NCBI RefSeq assembly: GCF_000403135.1
Contig: NZ_AQPN01000051.1
Location: forward strand, 1 to 55,131
DNA from: Arcticibacter svalbardensis MN12-7
GTDB lineage: Bacteria > Bacteroidota > Bacteroidia > Sphingobacteriales > Sphingobacteriaceae
DNA length: 55,131 nt
Direction of reading: 5' to 3'
In this document: in pieces, positions 8,785 through 17,341 of the stretch
How positions within the stretch are numbered: position 1 is the first letter of the stretch
How the letters are laid out: the number at the start of each line of letters is the position of its first letter
Translations under genes and position numbers: made by a program
The notes under the pieces: generated by a model
Told to the model about the DNA's origin: nothing
What the model saw: the letters and a program-made list of their open reading frames with translations, nothing else
The model's database searches: none

Positions 8785-10687
8785 TTGATTTAATAATAAA
8801 CGCAGTTCTCCGGTTTAATTGTCTGCCCTTTTCTGTTAGGTTATCGGCTATAGGGAGGCTTTTTCCATATCCTTTATAACTTAATCTGGATGCTTTTATA
8901 TTGTTACCGATCAAATAGTTATAAACTTCTTTGGCGCGATTTTCTGAAAGCAATAAGTTAATTTTATCGGTGCCGACGTTATCGGTGTGGCCATTTATTT
9001 CGATACTTACTGTTGAATTTTCATTTAGAAAACGAATCAAGATAGCCAGGTCAGATTTGGATTCCGGAAGAAGACTGAACTTATCGGTGTCAAAGAATAT
9101 ATTCTTTAATGTGGCTTCTTCCTGTACTTTAATCGGTTTCAGTTTTACATCAAGAATAAAAGGAGCCCGGTCATTTTGAGTTTCCAGTGCCAAGTTTTCT
9201 GAATAAACCATATATCCTTTTTTGAATATAGTCAGTCCATATTTAGAATCCTGAGGCAAGGTAGCCAGGAACTTCCCATTATTGTCTTCATCATCTTCAA
9301 ATGCTGGCTTTCCTGTTTTAAGATCAACTATCGTAACCTGGGCAGATAATGCCTTTTGGGTATCAAAGTCAGTGATGCTACCCTTTACGTAGGTTACTTT
9401 TTTAGGTTTGAATGCTTCATTCAATTGGAATGAATAGATATCCATACCGCCATAACCGCCTTTAATATCTGAGGAGTAGTAGGCTGTATTTCCATCTGTG
9501 CTCACCATAAAACCACTTTGTTCTTTGGCTGTATTGATGGGGTATCCCAGATTTGTGGGTTGCTTCCATTGCCCGTTATCTTCCTGAACACTCATAAATA
9601 TGTCTTGCTTCCCTAATCCTGGCCAACCTTCGGATGAAAAGTAAAGGGTTCTATTGTCGGGATGTATATATGGCGAATGCTCATCGTAAGGGGTATTGAT
9701 ATTTGGACCGAGGTTTTTGGGTTCAGACCACCCTCCGTCAGGTTTTAGTTCTGCACACCAAATGTCATTACCTCCATAGCCTCCTTTTCTGTTGCTTACA
9801 AAGTAGAGCCTTTTGCCATCTGCATTCAGTGCAGGTTGCGATTCCCATGCATCTGTATTCAATGGGTAACCGGGATTATAGGGCACACTCCAGTCTTTTC
9901 CATTCTTTTTACTGAGGTATATATCGCAACTCCCTTGGCCGTCGGGTCGGTTGCAAGCCGTAAAAAATAAGTAGATGCCATCAGGAGAAATGCATTGGGC
10001 ACCTTCGTTATATTCTTCCGTATTGATATTGGAGCTTAATGAGGTGGCAGGTTTCCATCCTTTAGGGGTCTTTTCACTCTCATAAAAATCTTCATTGTTT
10101 TTGGTTCGCCTGGTAAATATAATCTGTTCATTATCAGCAGTAATGCTGGGGAAATACTCCTGATTAGGGGTGTTGATACTCGCACCCAGATTGATGGGAT
10201 CAAAATGAACGGGTTTGCGTACTGCATCCATTCCGTACTCGCAGTCCAGGATATATTTCTCTATTTGTAATTTGCTTTTGTCTGTCAGTTTGGGCGATTG
10301 GGCATATTTCGTAAACCAAGGCAATGCTTCGGCATAGTTGCCACTGTAGAAATTGCTAATAGCAAGGCCATAAAAGGTTAACGAATTGAAGTTGGGGTTT
10401 ATCTTCAGCACTGATTCGTAGCTTGTCTTAGCCTCTGTATAGGCTTCAGTGAGCCGGTAGATATCACCTAATTGCTGATAAGCTGATGCGAAGTGAGGAT
10501 CTTCCTGTATTGCTTTTTGCAGCAGGGTAATCGCATCGCTGTATTGTTTTTTACGAATATGCGAGCCCGCCTGTTCATAGGCTTGCTTGGCAGAACGAAC
10601 TTGTGTGATTTCCGGTTGCTGCGCATCTATCGTCAGGCTATATATGACGAAGAATCCTGTTAATAAAAGCTGATGCGAATAGAACAT
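8777..10687 (-). CDS. OmpA family protein with TPR and PD40 repeats
   Basis: This 636-residue envelope protein has a signal peptide (about 1-22, ending LTIDAQ), TPR repeats at about 30-140, WD40-like PD40 beta-propeller repeats at about 160-395 (phrases like LYFVSNRKGGYGGNDIW), and a carboxypeptidase-regulatory-like domain at about 405-500. A C-terminal OmpA domain at 520-636 contains the peptidoglycan-binding motif NGHTDNVGTDKINLLLSENR. The combination is common in Bacteroidota and is similar to proteins near gliding or T9SS loci. It probably anchors an outer-membrane assembly to peptidoglycan. The gene stands alone, 175 bases from queE. Confidence 0.93.
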   Translation of the reverse strand: MFYSHQLLLTGFFVIYSLTIDAQQPEITQVRSAKQAYEQAGSHIRKKQYSDAITLLQKAIQEDPHFASAYQQLGDIYRLTEAYTEAKTSYESVLKINPNFNSLTFYGLAISNFYSGNYAEALPWFTKYAQSPKLTDKSKLQIEKYILDCEYGMDAVRKPVHFDPINLGASINTPNQEYFPSITADNEQIIFTRRTKNNEDFYESEKTPKGWKPATSLSSNINTEEYNEGAQCISPDGIYLFFTACNRPDGQGSCDIYLSKKNGKDWSVPYNPGYPLNTDAWESQPALNADGKRLYFVSNRKGGYGGNDIWCAELKPDGGWSEPKNLGPNINTPYDEHSPYIHPDNRTLYFSSEGWPGLGKQDIFMSVQEDNGQWKQPTNLGYPINTAKEQSGFMVSTDGNTAYYSSDIKGGYGGMDIYSFQLNEAFKPKKVTYVKGSITDFDTQKALSAQVTIVDLKTGKPAFEDDEDNNGKFLATLPQDSKYGLTIFKKGYMVYSENLALETQNDRAPFILDVKLKPIKVQEEATLKNIFFDTDKFSLLPESKSDLAILIRFLNENSTVSIEINGHTDNVGTDKINLLLSENRAKEVYNYLIGNNIKASRLSYKGYGKSLPIADNLTEKGRQLNRRTAFIIKSIN

Positions 10688-10862
10688 TTCGCCTAATATA
10701 GGAGAGTTATTTTACATATAGTTAATGAAGAAATAATTTCATATGTTCTTATTACCTGACAGTCGCTGTAAGACAGATTTTTATAAGTCGTAACGCTGCT
10801 GTAAAATCATCTGCCAGTAGCTATGATATGGGGGCATGGCACACATGAAGGGTTATTTCCTA

Positions 10863-11486
10863 TTAAGGGATATTCAGGAATTTATGGGTTTGAAGAGAAA
10901 TTTCCCATCTTGGATTTGCTTTCACGTAATCAATGATCAAAGGGATGATTTCCTGCGACTTAGACCACTCAGGTTGAAGATAAAGCTTGCAGCCTTCTGA
11001 AACAAGGTCCGCATGATTTTCTGCCCATGCAAAGTCACTTTTGTTAAATACAATTACTTTAAGTTCTCCAGCATGTGGGTATATAGAGGGATCAGGTGAT
11101 TTGAATTTCTTTGGAGATAAACAAATCCAGTCCCAAAAGCCAGATAAAGGGTAGGCACCTGAAGTTTCCACAAAAGTTTTAATGCCTTTATTCTGAAGTT
11201 CAGTGGTCAGATAATCAAGATTATACATTAGGGGTTCACCACCTGTAATCACTACAGCCTTTCCTGGATACTTCTCCGCATTGGCTACAATTTGATCTAC
11301 TGGGGTAAGGGGATGAATCGATGCATCCCAGCTTTCTTTGACGTCGCACCAATGGCAACCTACATCACAACCTCCAAGCCTAATAAAATAGGCTGCTTTT
11401 CCACTATGGTAACCTTCGCCCTGTATGGTGTAAAACTCCTCCATTAATGGGAGTAAGGTTCCGTCTTCCGGTACTTTTTGAATCAT
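10863..11486 (-). CDS. queE: 7-carboxy-7-deazaguanine synthase
   Basis: This 207-residue radical SAM enzyme makes CDG from 6-carboxytetrahydropterin in the queuosine/7-deazaguanine pathway. The cluster motif CDVGCHWCDV (C-x3-C-x2-C) lies near residue 35, preceded by FYTIQGEGYHSGKAAYFIRL, a family hallmark for substrate and Mg binding. VITGGEPLMY near 78-87 is the SAM-binding Gly-rich stretch. No other queuosine genes are in the window. A promoter box lies just upstream at 11503-11510. Confidence 0.93.
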   Translation of the reverse strand: MIQKVPEDGTLLPLMEEFYTIQGEGYHSGKAAYFIRLGGCDVGCHWCDVKESWDASIHPLTPVDQIVANAEKYPGKAVVITGGEPLMYNLDYLTTELQNKGIKTFVETSGAYPLSGFWDWICLSPKKFKSPDPSIYPHAGELKVIVFNKSDFAWAENHADLVSEGCKLYLQPEWSKSQEIIPLIIDYVKANPRWEISLQTHKFLNIP

Positions 11487-11502
11487 TTTATTGTTAAGGC
11501 TG

Positions 11503-11510
11503 CAAATATA
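11503..11510 (-). promoter_or_regulatory. -7 promoter element (TATATTTG) of queE
   Basis: TATATTTG on the minus strand matches TAnnTTTG and ends 16 bases before the queE ATG. This gives a short 5' leader of about ten bases. No clear -33 TTG is seen. Confidence 0.55.
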
Positions 11511-11812
11511 CTTATTGAAATAAAAGATATAGGCAGTGAAATGTCATTATTATTTTAGTAAATACAATCTATTAAGAGAGACCTCATTTGAATAGCCCAA
11601 GATAACTCAGAAATTTAAATATTTATCTGTTGAGTAATGTGATTTTGCTTAATCACATTGACTGAACTATAACTATTGTTGTTTTGTTGTGATCAGTCAA
11701 AACTGCGGAAAGGTAAAATTAGTTACCTTATTATTAGTTTTTCTAGCTTAATCACCCCAGATGCCTAATAAATAATTAGGAGGTTTCAGAGTATCGCTGC
11801 ATCTAGCTTTAA
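11511..11812. other. intergenic region between folD and queE
   Basis: This is AT-rich with no convincing gene. A 9-bp perfect hairpin with arms AATGTGATT/AATCACATT lies at 11636-11659. It has no T-run on the minus side and is only a weak candidate terminator for folD. Nothing else was recognised. Confidence 0.5.
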
Positions 11813-12694
11813 TTAAGGATAGATCTCTTTTTTGGCAGATGCTAATGTGTTCTTTAATAAACCAACTATCGTCATCAATCCAACTCCTCCTGGTACAGGT
11901 GAGATCCAGGATGTTTTAGGTGCTACGTTTACAAAGTCAACATCACCATATAATTTAAATCCTGATTTGGTCGTCGTAGATACTTCTGTGTTAATTCCTA
12001 CATCAATTACTACAGCTCCTGGTTTAACCATGTCTTCTGTGATGAAGTTCTTTTTGCCAATTGCTGCAATGATGATATCTGCAGAGCGGACAACATCTTT
12101 GAGGTCTTTGGTACGACTATGTGTTAGTGTTACCGTACAGTTACCCGGATAATCATTTCGGGCCATCAGGATACTGATGGGACTGCCCACTATATTACTT
12201 CTGCCAACTACCACACAATGTTTTCCCGATGTTTCAATTTTATATTCTTCCAGCATCATCAGGATGCCATAAGGAGTAGCAGGAACAAAACAAGGCAGGT
12301 CGCGCATCATTCTTCCTAAGTTGACAGGATGGAACCCATCTACATCTTTTCGGAAATCAATTGCTTCTGTAACTTTTTCAGGGTCAATATGTTTAGGTAA
12401 TGGTAGCTGAACAATAAGTCCATCTACTTCTTGGTCCCTATTTATTTCTTTAATCTTGGCTAATAGTTCAGATTCACTTACCGAAGTATCGTAACGATAG
12501 AGCGAGGATTTAAATCCAACCTTCTCACAATTCCTCATCTTACTGGCAACGTAAGTTTCGCTACCACCATCATGACCCACTAAAATAGCGACAAGATGGG
12601 GCTTTCTGCCAAGGATTGCCAGTACTCCGGCTGCCTCAGCTGTTATTTCTTCTTTAAGTTTTTCGGATACGAATTTACCGTCTAATAACTGCAT
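11813..12694 (-). CDS. folD: bifunctional methylenetetrahydrofolate dehydrogenase / methenyl-THF cyclohydrolase
   Basis: This 293-residue enzyme interconverts 5,10-methylene-THF and 10-formyl-THF in one-carbon metabolism. Seen motifs: [14 protein letters not shown] (active-site Tyr and Lys) near 48-61, [11 protein letters not shown] near 93-103, the NADP-binding [11 protein letters not shown] near 165, and the C-terminal [10 protein letters not shown] near 267. Length is normal for the family. It lies 36 bases downstream of lepA on the same strand and may share its transcript. Confidence 0.97.
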   Translation of the reverse strand: MQLLDGKFVSEKLKEEITAEAAGVLAILGRKPHLVAILVGHDGGSETYVASKMRNCEKVGFKSSLYRYDTSVSESELLAKIKEINRDQEVDGLIVQLPLPKHIDPEKVTEAIDFRKDVDGFHPVNLGRMMRDLPCFVPATPYGILMMLEEYKIETSGKHCVVVGRSNIVGSPISILMARNDYPGNCTVTLTHSRTKDLKDVVRSADIIIAAIGKKNFITEDMVKPGAVVIDVGINTEVSTTTKSGFKLYGDVDFVNVAPKTSWISPVPGGVGLMTIVGLLKNTLASAKKEIYP

Positions 12695-12730
12695 GGTTCA
12701 ATTATAGCAATTTGCTGAATTTAAAATGAT

Positions 12731-14518
12731 TTAATCTAACTTAAGTACGGCCATAAATGCGGATTGAGGAATCTCTACATTACCAACCTGGCGCATCCGC
12801 TTCTTACCTTTTTTCTGTTTCTCAAGCAATTTACGCTTACGTGAAATATCACCACCATAACATTTAGCGGTTACATCCTTTCGTAAAGCCTTTACTGTTT
12901 CGCGGGCAATTACTTTGGCACCAATAGAGGCCTGGATAATAATCTCAAACTGCTGTCTTGGGATAAGCTCTCTTAGCTTTTCACAGATCCGCTTTCCGAA
13001 ATCATATGAGTTTGCACGGTGGATTAATGAGGATAAAGCATCAACAGGTTCACTGTTTAAGCGAATGTCTAATCGTACCAGGTCTGATTTGCGGTAACCT
13101 ATCTGATGGTAGTCAAATGAGGCATATCCTTTGGATATAGTTTTTAACCGGTCATAGAAGTCAAATACAATTTCTCCCATTGGAAGCTCAAAGACTAACT
13201 CCACACGATTTGAGGTCAGGTAAGATTGATTGACGATGATCCCTCTTTTTTGTATACAAAGGGACATGATCGGACCAACGAATTCTGATTTAGTGATGAT
13301 GTTCGCTTTTATATAAGGTTCTTCAACAGAATCTATTTTACTTGGATCGGGAAGATCCGAAGGATTATTCACATGAACTACTTCCTGACGAGTGGTATGA
13401 GCAATATAGGAAACGTTGGGGACTGTCGTAATTACAGTCATATCAAATTCCCTTTCCAGTCTTTCCTGGATGATTTCCATATGGAGCATGCCAAGAAATC
13501 CGCAACGGAAGCCAAATCCTAAAGCGGCAGATGATTCGGGTTCAAATACAATGGAGGCATCATTCAACTGCAGTTTATGCATGCTTTCGCGCAACTCTTC
13601 AAAGTCATCAGTATCTACTGGATAGATCCCTGCAAATACCATGGGTTTCACTTCCTCAAAACCTTGGATGGCATCAGTAGAGGGGCGGTCAACTTTAGTA
13701 ATGGTATCACCCACTTTAACTTCACGGGCTTCTTTGATTCCAGAAATAATATATCCTACGTCACCCGTCTTTACCACATCCCTTGGTTCCTGGTTAAGTT
13801 TTAAGATCCCAACCTCGTCTGCAATATATTCCTTGCCTGTAGCAATGAATTTAACCTTATCGCCCTTTCTTATCTCTCCATGCACTACTTTAAAATAGGC
13901 AATGATACCACGGAAAGAGTTAAACACTGAGTCAAATATCAATGCTTGTAATGCACCTGTTTCATTTCCTTTAGGGGCAGGTACGCGACTTACAATAGCT
14001 TCTAATATTTCATGAACGCCAAGTCCGGTTTTACCCGAAGCAGGTATAATGTCTTCCCGCTTGCAACCTATAAGTTCTATGATCTGATCTTTCACTTCCT
14101 CGGGCATTGCTCCTGGGAGATCCATTTTATTTAAGATGGGGATAATTTCCAGGTCATGCTCTAAAGCCAGATAAAGGTTAGAGATGGTTTGAGCCTGAAT
14201 TCCCTGGGACGCGTCTACTATTAATAAGGCGCCTTCGCATGCCGCGATAGAACGGGAAACTTCATATGAAAAGTCAACATGTCCCGGTGTATCTATCAGG
14301 TTAAATATGTAGTCTTCGCCATTAAGGCTATAGTTCATTTGTATAGCATGGCTCTTGATCGTGATCCCTCGTTCACGTTCCAAATCCATGTTGTCAAGCA
14401 ATTGAGCCTGCGCGTCACGCTTGCTGATGGTATTAGTATATTCTAATAACCGATCGGCCAGAGTACTCTTGCCATGATCGATATGTGCAATGATGCAAAA
14501 ATTACGGATATTCTTCAT
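12731..14518 (-). CDS. lepA: elongation factor 4 (LepA GTPase)
   Basis: This 595-residue translational GTPase back-translocates ribosomes or assists initiation under stress. G1 AHIDHGKST is at the N-terminus, the G2/G3 region with DTPGHVDF near 78, and G4 NKMD near 131. Elongation-factor domains follow, and then the LepA-specific C-terminal domain ending [21 protein letters not shown]. Full length. Its promoter box lies only eight bases upstream of the ATG, so the mRNA is predicted to be nearly leaderless. folD follows on the same strand. Confidence 0.98.
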   Translation of the reverse strand: MKNIRNFCIIAHIDHGKSTLADRLLEYTNTISKRDAQAQLLDNMDLERERGITIKSHAIQMNYSLNGEDYIFNLIDTPGHVDFSYEVSRSIAACEGALLIVDASQGIQAQTISNLYLALEHDLEIIPILNKMDLPGAMPEEVKDQIIELIGCKREDIIPASGKTGLGVHEILEAIVSRVPAPKGNETGALQALIFDSVFNSFRGIIAYFKVVHGEIRKGDKVKFIATGKEYIADEVGILKLNQEPRDVVKTGDVGYIISGIKEAREVKVGDTITKVDRPSTDAIQGFEEVKPMVFAGIYPVDTDDFEELRESMHKLQLNDASIVFEPESSAALGFGFRCGFLGMLHMEIIQERLEREFDMTVITTVPNVSYIAHTTRQEVVHVNNPSDLPDPSKIDSVEEPYIKANIITKSEFVGPIMSLCIQKRGIIVNQSYLTSNRVELVFELPMGEIVFDFYDRLKTISKGYASFDYHQIGYRKSDLVRLDIRLNSEPVDALSSLIHRANSYDFGKRICEKLRELIPRQQFEIIIQASIGAKVIARETVKALRKDVTAKCYGGDISRKRKLLEKQKKGKKRMRQVGNVEIPQSAFMAVLKLD

Positions 14519-14526
14519 TCGTAGTG

Positions 14527-14534
14527 CAAAGATA
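14527..14534 (-). promoter_or_regulatory. -7 promoter element (TATCTTTG) of lepA
   Basis: This is an exact match to TAnnTTTG, with C following, ending eight bases before the lepA ATG. The predicted start of transcription falls within about three bases of the ATG. A -33 TTG was not found at the usual distance. Confidence 0.6.
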
Positions 14535-14818
14535 ATTGATTGATGTTACATTTTCGTCAGATGTGACAGAAAGGCGTATAAACTCAAATTTGGGCCTGAT
14601 TATAAGAATTAGTGCTGCGAAATTATATTTTGTCCTATTTGTAACTTATTGTTAATGATTGGCTTTTAAGTTGTTAAATCAATTATCACTTCATGTAAGC
14701 CTAGAATAGAGTAAATTAATGGCTCTAATAGCAAAATTAAATTCTGAATTGCTAACTAATATGCTATAATGTAATGTTTTATATTGAATTATGTAAATAG
14801 TTAGTTTAATACGATTTA
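14535..14818. other. AT-rich intergenic region upstream of lepA
   Basis: This holds no gene that I recognise. Short frames up to about 16 codons only. It separates lepA from the 82-residue conserved hypothetical gene on the same strand. Confidence 0.5.
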
Positions 14819-15067
14819 TTAGGCTTCATAGCGATGCCATGTTTTTGAAAAGTCATCATTCATGCTTTCAAACCTGCTTACAACAGTAGAAATGAACTCT
14901 TCATCCAGCAGTTCAAAGACTCCGTTTAAGCCATTTAATAAATCTATTTCCGCTAATTTATAGGTTTGCTCCAAATTTCCTTTCTCAAATTTTATGATGA
15001 ATTTGCTGTTCATTGAAAAAATGGTAATCTTACAATCCGGTCTGGGTAACTCCGCAACTACTCGCAT
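14819..15067 (-). CDS. conserved hypothetical protein, 82 residues
   Basis: A small acidic cytoplasmic protein that looks like a short family I associate with Bacteroidota. It has a beta-rich first half (ITIFSMNSKFIIKFEKG) and a helical second half ending in DDFSKTWHRYEA. There is no signal peptide or known motif. A well-formed promoter sits immediately upstream, with the -7 box four bases from the ATG, which supports the start at 15067 and suggests a leaderless mRNA. Function unknown. Confidence 0.75.
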   Translation of the reverse strand: MRVVAELPRPDCKITIFSMNSKFIIKFEKGNLEQTYKLAEIDLLNGLNGVFELLDEEFISTVVSRFESMNDDFSKTWHRYEA

Positions 15068-15071
15068 AAAT

Positions 15072-15105
15072 CAAAGATATGTATATTTAGATGATGTTCT
15101 CCAAA
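15072..15105 (-). promoter_or_regulatory. promoter of the 82-residue gene (TTTG-N22-TATCTTTG)
   Basis: On the minus strand a -33 TTTG (15102-15105) and a -7 TATCTTTG (15072-15079) are 22 bases apart. The -7 box ends four bases before the ATG. The -33 part lies inside the 3' end of the CrtA-like gene. Confidence 0.65.
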
Positions 15106-15785
15106 GGATCTTTCCCGGATAATGTGCCCATGCTTTTAATGATTTTGAACCTTGCAAAAAGCTCTTCACTATACCAGTTTTCCTCTCTTGTCTTTTTGAT
15201 TACCTCTCTATGTTCCGCCGATCCATAAGCAAATGCTTTTATATCCTCTGCTGATTGCCAGACAGAAAATGTGGCTTGTTTATAAACTGGTGCTTCTCCA
15301 ATCCCAAAAGAAGTAATATATCCTTTGGCTTTAAGCATAAGCTGAGCTACATGATCTACATTGGACCAAAAACCTTTCAATTTAGAAAGTCGTATAGTAG
15401 CGCGAGTTAATACGGCAACTGGACCAGTATAGGTAGTTGGATCGAAATCTTTTCCAAAAGGGGTTTGATTATTCCAGGTGCCATGACTGCTGAGCGGTTT
15501 ACATAATACAGTCCATTTTTCCTGAGTGAAATTGCTCCACCAGCGACTTATAAAGGACTCAGCATAAAAGGTATCAAAGTCTTCCTGTTTTTTCCAAACG
15601 GCTAACAATGCCCATTGCTGTAAATCAGGAGAAAGATCAAATGTTCCATTGCGACCAGAGCCCATTAACCGATAGAAGGAGCATTTTTTATTGAGAGACA
15701 ATGGAAGCCGGTGTATAGCCATCGCCAAAAATGCAAAGGGAATATATCGACGGGGGTATCGGATAATAGTAAGTGAGACAATCAT
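15087..15785 (-). CDS. spheroidene monooxygenase-like (CrtA-like) protein
   Basis: With the start at the ATG at 15785 (MIVSLTIIRY) the protein has 232 residues. A longer frame begins at 15869 but its first codons run through the ferritin terminator hairpin, so it is rejected. The C-terminal half matches the CrtA/heme-dependent monooxygenase-like family: GPVAVLTRATIRLSKLKGFW, then GEAPVYKQATFSVWQS and FAYGSAEHREVIKKTREENW. True CrtA adds a keto group to carotenoids. No carotenoid genes are nearby, so the substrate is open and it may be only a dimeric alpha-beta-barrel relative. Confidence 0.68.
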   Translation of the reverse strand: MIVSLTIIRYPRRYIPFAFLAMAIHRLPLSLNKKCSFYRLMGSGRNGTFDLSPDLQQWALLAVWKKQEDFDTFYAESFISRWWSNFTQEKWTVLCKPLSSHGTWNNQTPFGKDFDPTTYTGPVAVLTRATIRLSKLKGFWSNVDHVAQLMLKAKGYITSFGIGEAPVYKQATFSVWQSAEDIKAFAYGSAEHREVIKKTREENWYSEELFARFKIIKSMGTLSGKDPLENII

Positions 15786-15830
15786 CAGGTTGTAAATAAA
15801 TCTTGAGATAGGGTATAAAAATAGGCATAA

Positions 15831-15854
15831 AAAAAGGGCCGTAAAGCCCTTTTT
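15831..15854 (-). terminator. intrinsic terminator of the ferritin gene
   Basis: AAAAAGGGC and GCCCTTTTT form a 9-bp stem with a 6-base loop. Read on the minus strand it is followed by a run of T, 27 bases after the ferritin stop. Runs of A and T on both sides make it potentially bidirectional. Confidence 0.75.
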
Positions 15855-15880
15855 AATATCGTAATTCAAATTAAACTGAT

Positions 15881-16414
15881 TTATTCACCAGCGTTGCCGA
15901 AACTAACTTTTGGGATATGTTTATCAATTTCCCATCTGCCTGCTCCTTCCTCGCCAATAACGTCGAATAACTCCAGAATTCTTCGTGCAACGTATTCCTC
16001 TTCCACTTGTTCTTTAAGGAACCATTGTAGAAACTGGAAGGTGACATAATCATTTGCCTTTTGACACCTGTCTGCAATGCGGTTAAAATTTGAAGTTACC
16101 TGAATCTCCTGTTGAAGTGCCATTTCAAACACTCCTTTAAAGGAATCAAATTCCTGTGGAATATTAGTTACTTCTGGAGAAACCGCACTTCCTCCAAGAT
16201 CATTTACATAGCGAAACAATTTAAGCATGTGCTCTCTTTCTTCTCCTGATTGTTTTTCCAGATAACCTGCGCTGTTATCATAACCATTACGGTCGCACCA
16301 TGAAGACATGGCAAGGTATATAGAAGAGGAATATGCTTCCACTTTGATTTGCTCGTTAAGTAAGGCTTCTATTTCTTCTGTAAGAGAAGTTCTTAATCTA
16401 AGAAGGTCTTTCAT
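15881..16414 (-). CDS. ftnA: non-heme ferritin
   Basis: This 177-residue four-helix bundle protein stores iron as ferric oxide in a 24-mer shell. Ferroxidase ligands are visible with the FtnA spacing: Glu26, Glu59 and His62 (EERE-HM), then further Glu in LQQEIQVTS and FLKEQVEEE. No heme-ligand Met at the BfrA position is evident. Cytoplasmic. It has its own downstream terminator, and the CrtA-like gene follows as a separate unit. Confidence 0.93.
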   Translation of the reverse strand: MKDLLRLRTSLTEEIEALLNEQIKVEAYSSSIYLAMSSWCDRNGYDNSAGYLEKQSGEEREHMLKLFRYVNDLGGSAVSPEVTNIPQEFDSFKGVFEMALQQEIQVTSNFNRIADRCQKANDYVTFQFLQWFLKEQVEEEYVARRILELFDVIGEEGAGRWEIDKHIPKVSFGNAGE

Positions 16415-16506
16415 AGTCGTATACTTTTTATCTAATATACAAAATAAAAAGATAATGTTTTAAAAGCGGGTGGGTATTTGTTATTTGGAGTGAGTTCAAA
16501 TCCTTA

Positions 16507-16872
16507 TCAAGCAAATTGCAGCTGATTGGTTCTAAGAAGGGTATGAAGATGAAGGATAGTTTTTGCTCCCCCAAGAATGCGCTGTAAACGAATCGTATCA
16601 ATCATCGTTAATAGAAAACACGTTTCCGTATACAATGGCATTAAAATAGCGATATCAGCATGTCTTGCAGTGTTTGACGCCATATCATGAAGATTTATAG
16701 CAAACACGCGCTTAGTAAAATCAATGAAATTAATGGGTTTAAATGCAGTAACCCGCCCAGCATATTCCAATATGAAATGATTGGTTTGATCACATTGATA
16801 GACAGATCCACATTCAGTTTTGAAAATCTCAATAAGATGAGTATTAATTTTGGCTTGCATTTCCGTGTACAT
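16507..16872 (-). CDS. conserved hypothetical protein (possibly DUF6686-like)
   Basis: A 121-residue cytoplasmic protein with Cys19 and Cys25 near the N-terminus (ECGSVYQCDQTNHFILEY) and a helical, hydrophobic C-terminal half with several Leu and His. I do not firmly recognise it; the N-terminal pattern resembles a small Bacteroidota family, DUF6686. The start at 16872 is supported by a consensus promoter five bases upstream. A second in-frame Met lies four codons later. It is followed by the ferritin gene 92 bases on, on the same strand. Confidence 0.65.
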   Translation of the reverse strand: MYTEMQAKINTHLIEIFKTECGSVYQCDQTNHFILEYAGRVTAFKPINFIDFTKRVFAINLHDMASNTARHADIAILMPLYTETCFLLTMIDTIRLQRILGGAKTILHLHTLLRTNQLQFA

Positions 16873-16877
16873 TAATA

Positions 16878-16908
16878 CAAACTTACTATTAGTTTATAAT
16901 TGATCCAA
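16878..16908 (-). promoter_or_regulatory. consensus promoter (TTG-N20-TAAGTTTG)
   Basis: The minus strand has TTG at 16906-16908, a 20-base spacer and TAAGTTTG at 16878-16885. Both boxes fit the Bacteroidota housekeeping promoter. The -7 box ends five bases before the ATG of the 121-residue gene, so the mRNA should start at the start codon. Confidence 0.72.
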
Positions 16909-17220
16909 ATAATAATACGCTTTTTTGTAATTATTCTAAATAAGAGATCAAATTGAATGTTTTGTGGCTTTAAAAGAAGTGTATCCTACTTTTTAAGATT
17001 GACAATAAAAGCAAATATACATAAGCGACAGTGCTTTTGCGATAAGCCTTGCTTCGGTTTTATATAGCGAAACTTTCATGATAGAGGAAATAGAAGGTGT
17101 ATTCATGTGCATGTATACAAATCTGATAATGAATGTATTCTGCCTCTAAATCATCGGTTTGCAGATTCAATTCGTTATACAAAATGCAGTGTTTTAAATA
17201 GAAATAAATTTTAAGAAAAA
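16909..17220. other. intergenic region with no recognised gene
   Basis: AT-rich DNA between the 121-residue gene and the terminator of the DUF6600 gene. No open frame, RNA or repeat was recognised. Confidence 0.5.
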
Positions 17221-17266
17221 ATATCCTCAAAGTACCAACAGATTATCATTGGTATTTTGAGGATAT
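17221..17266 (-). terminator. hairpin terminator of the DUF6600 gene, repeat-related
   Basis: The arms ATATCCTCAAAGTACCA and TGGTATTTTGAGGATAT form a 17-bp stem with one G-T pair and a 12-base loop. On the minus strand it is followed by TTTTTTCTT. The core CCTCAAA-R-TAC / GTATTTTGAGG is shared with the hairpin after alaS. Confidence 0.75.
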
Positions 17267-17341
17267 AAAATATTGATTAGCAGCTTTATGCAAGCAATTG
17301 ATAGCTAGTATATGGGTTCAATTATAGCACTAACCCCTTGT

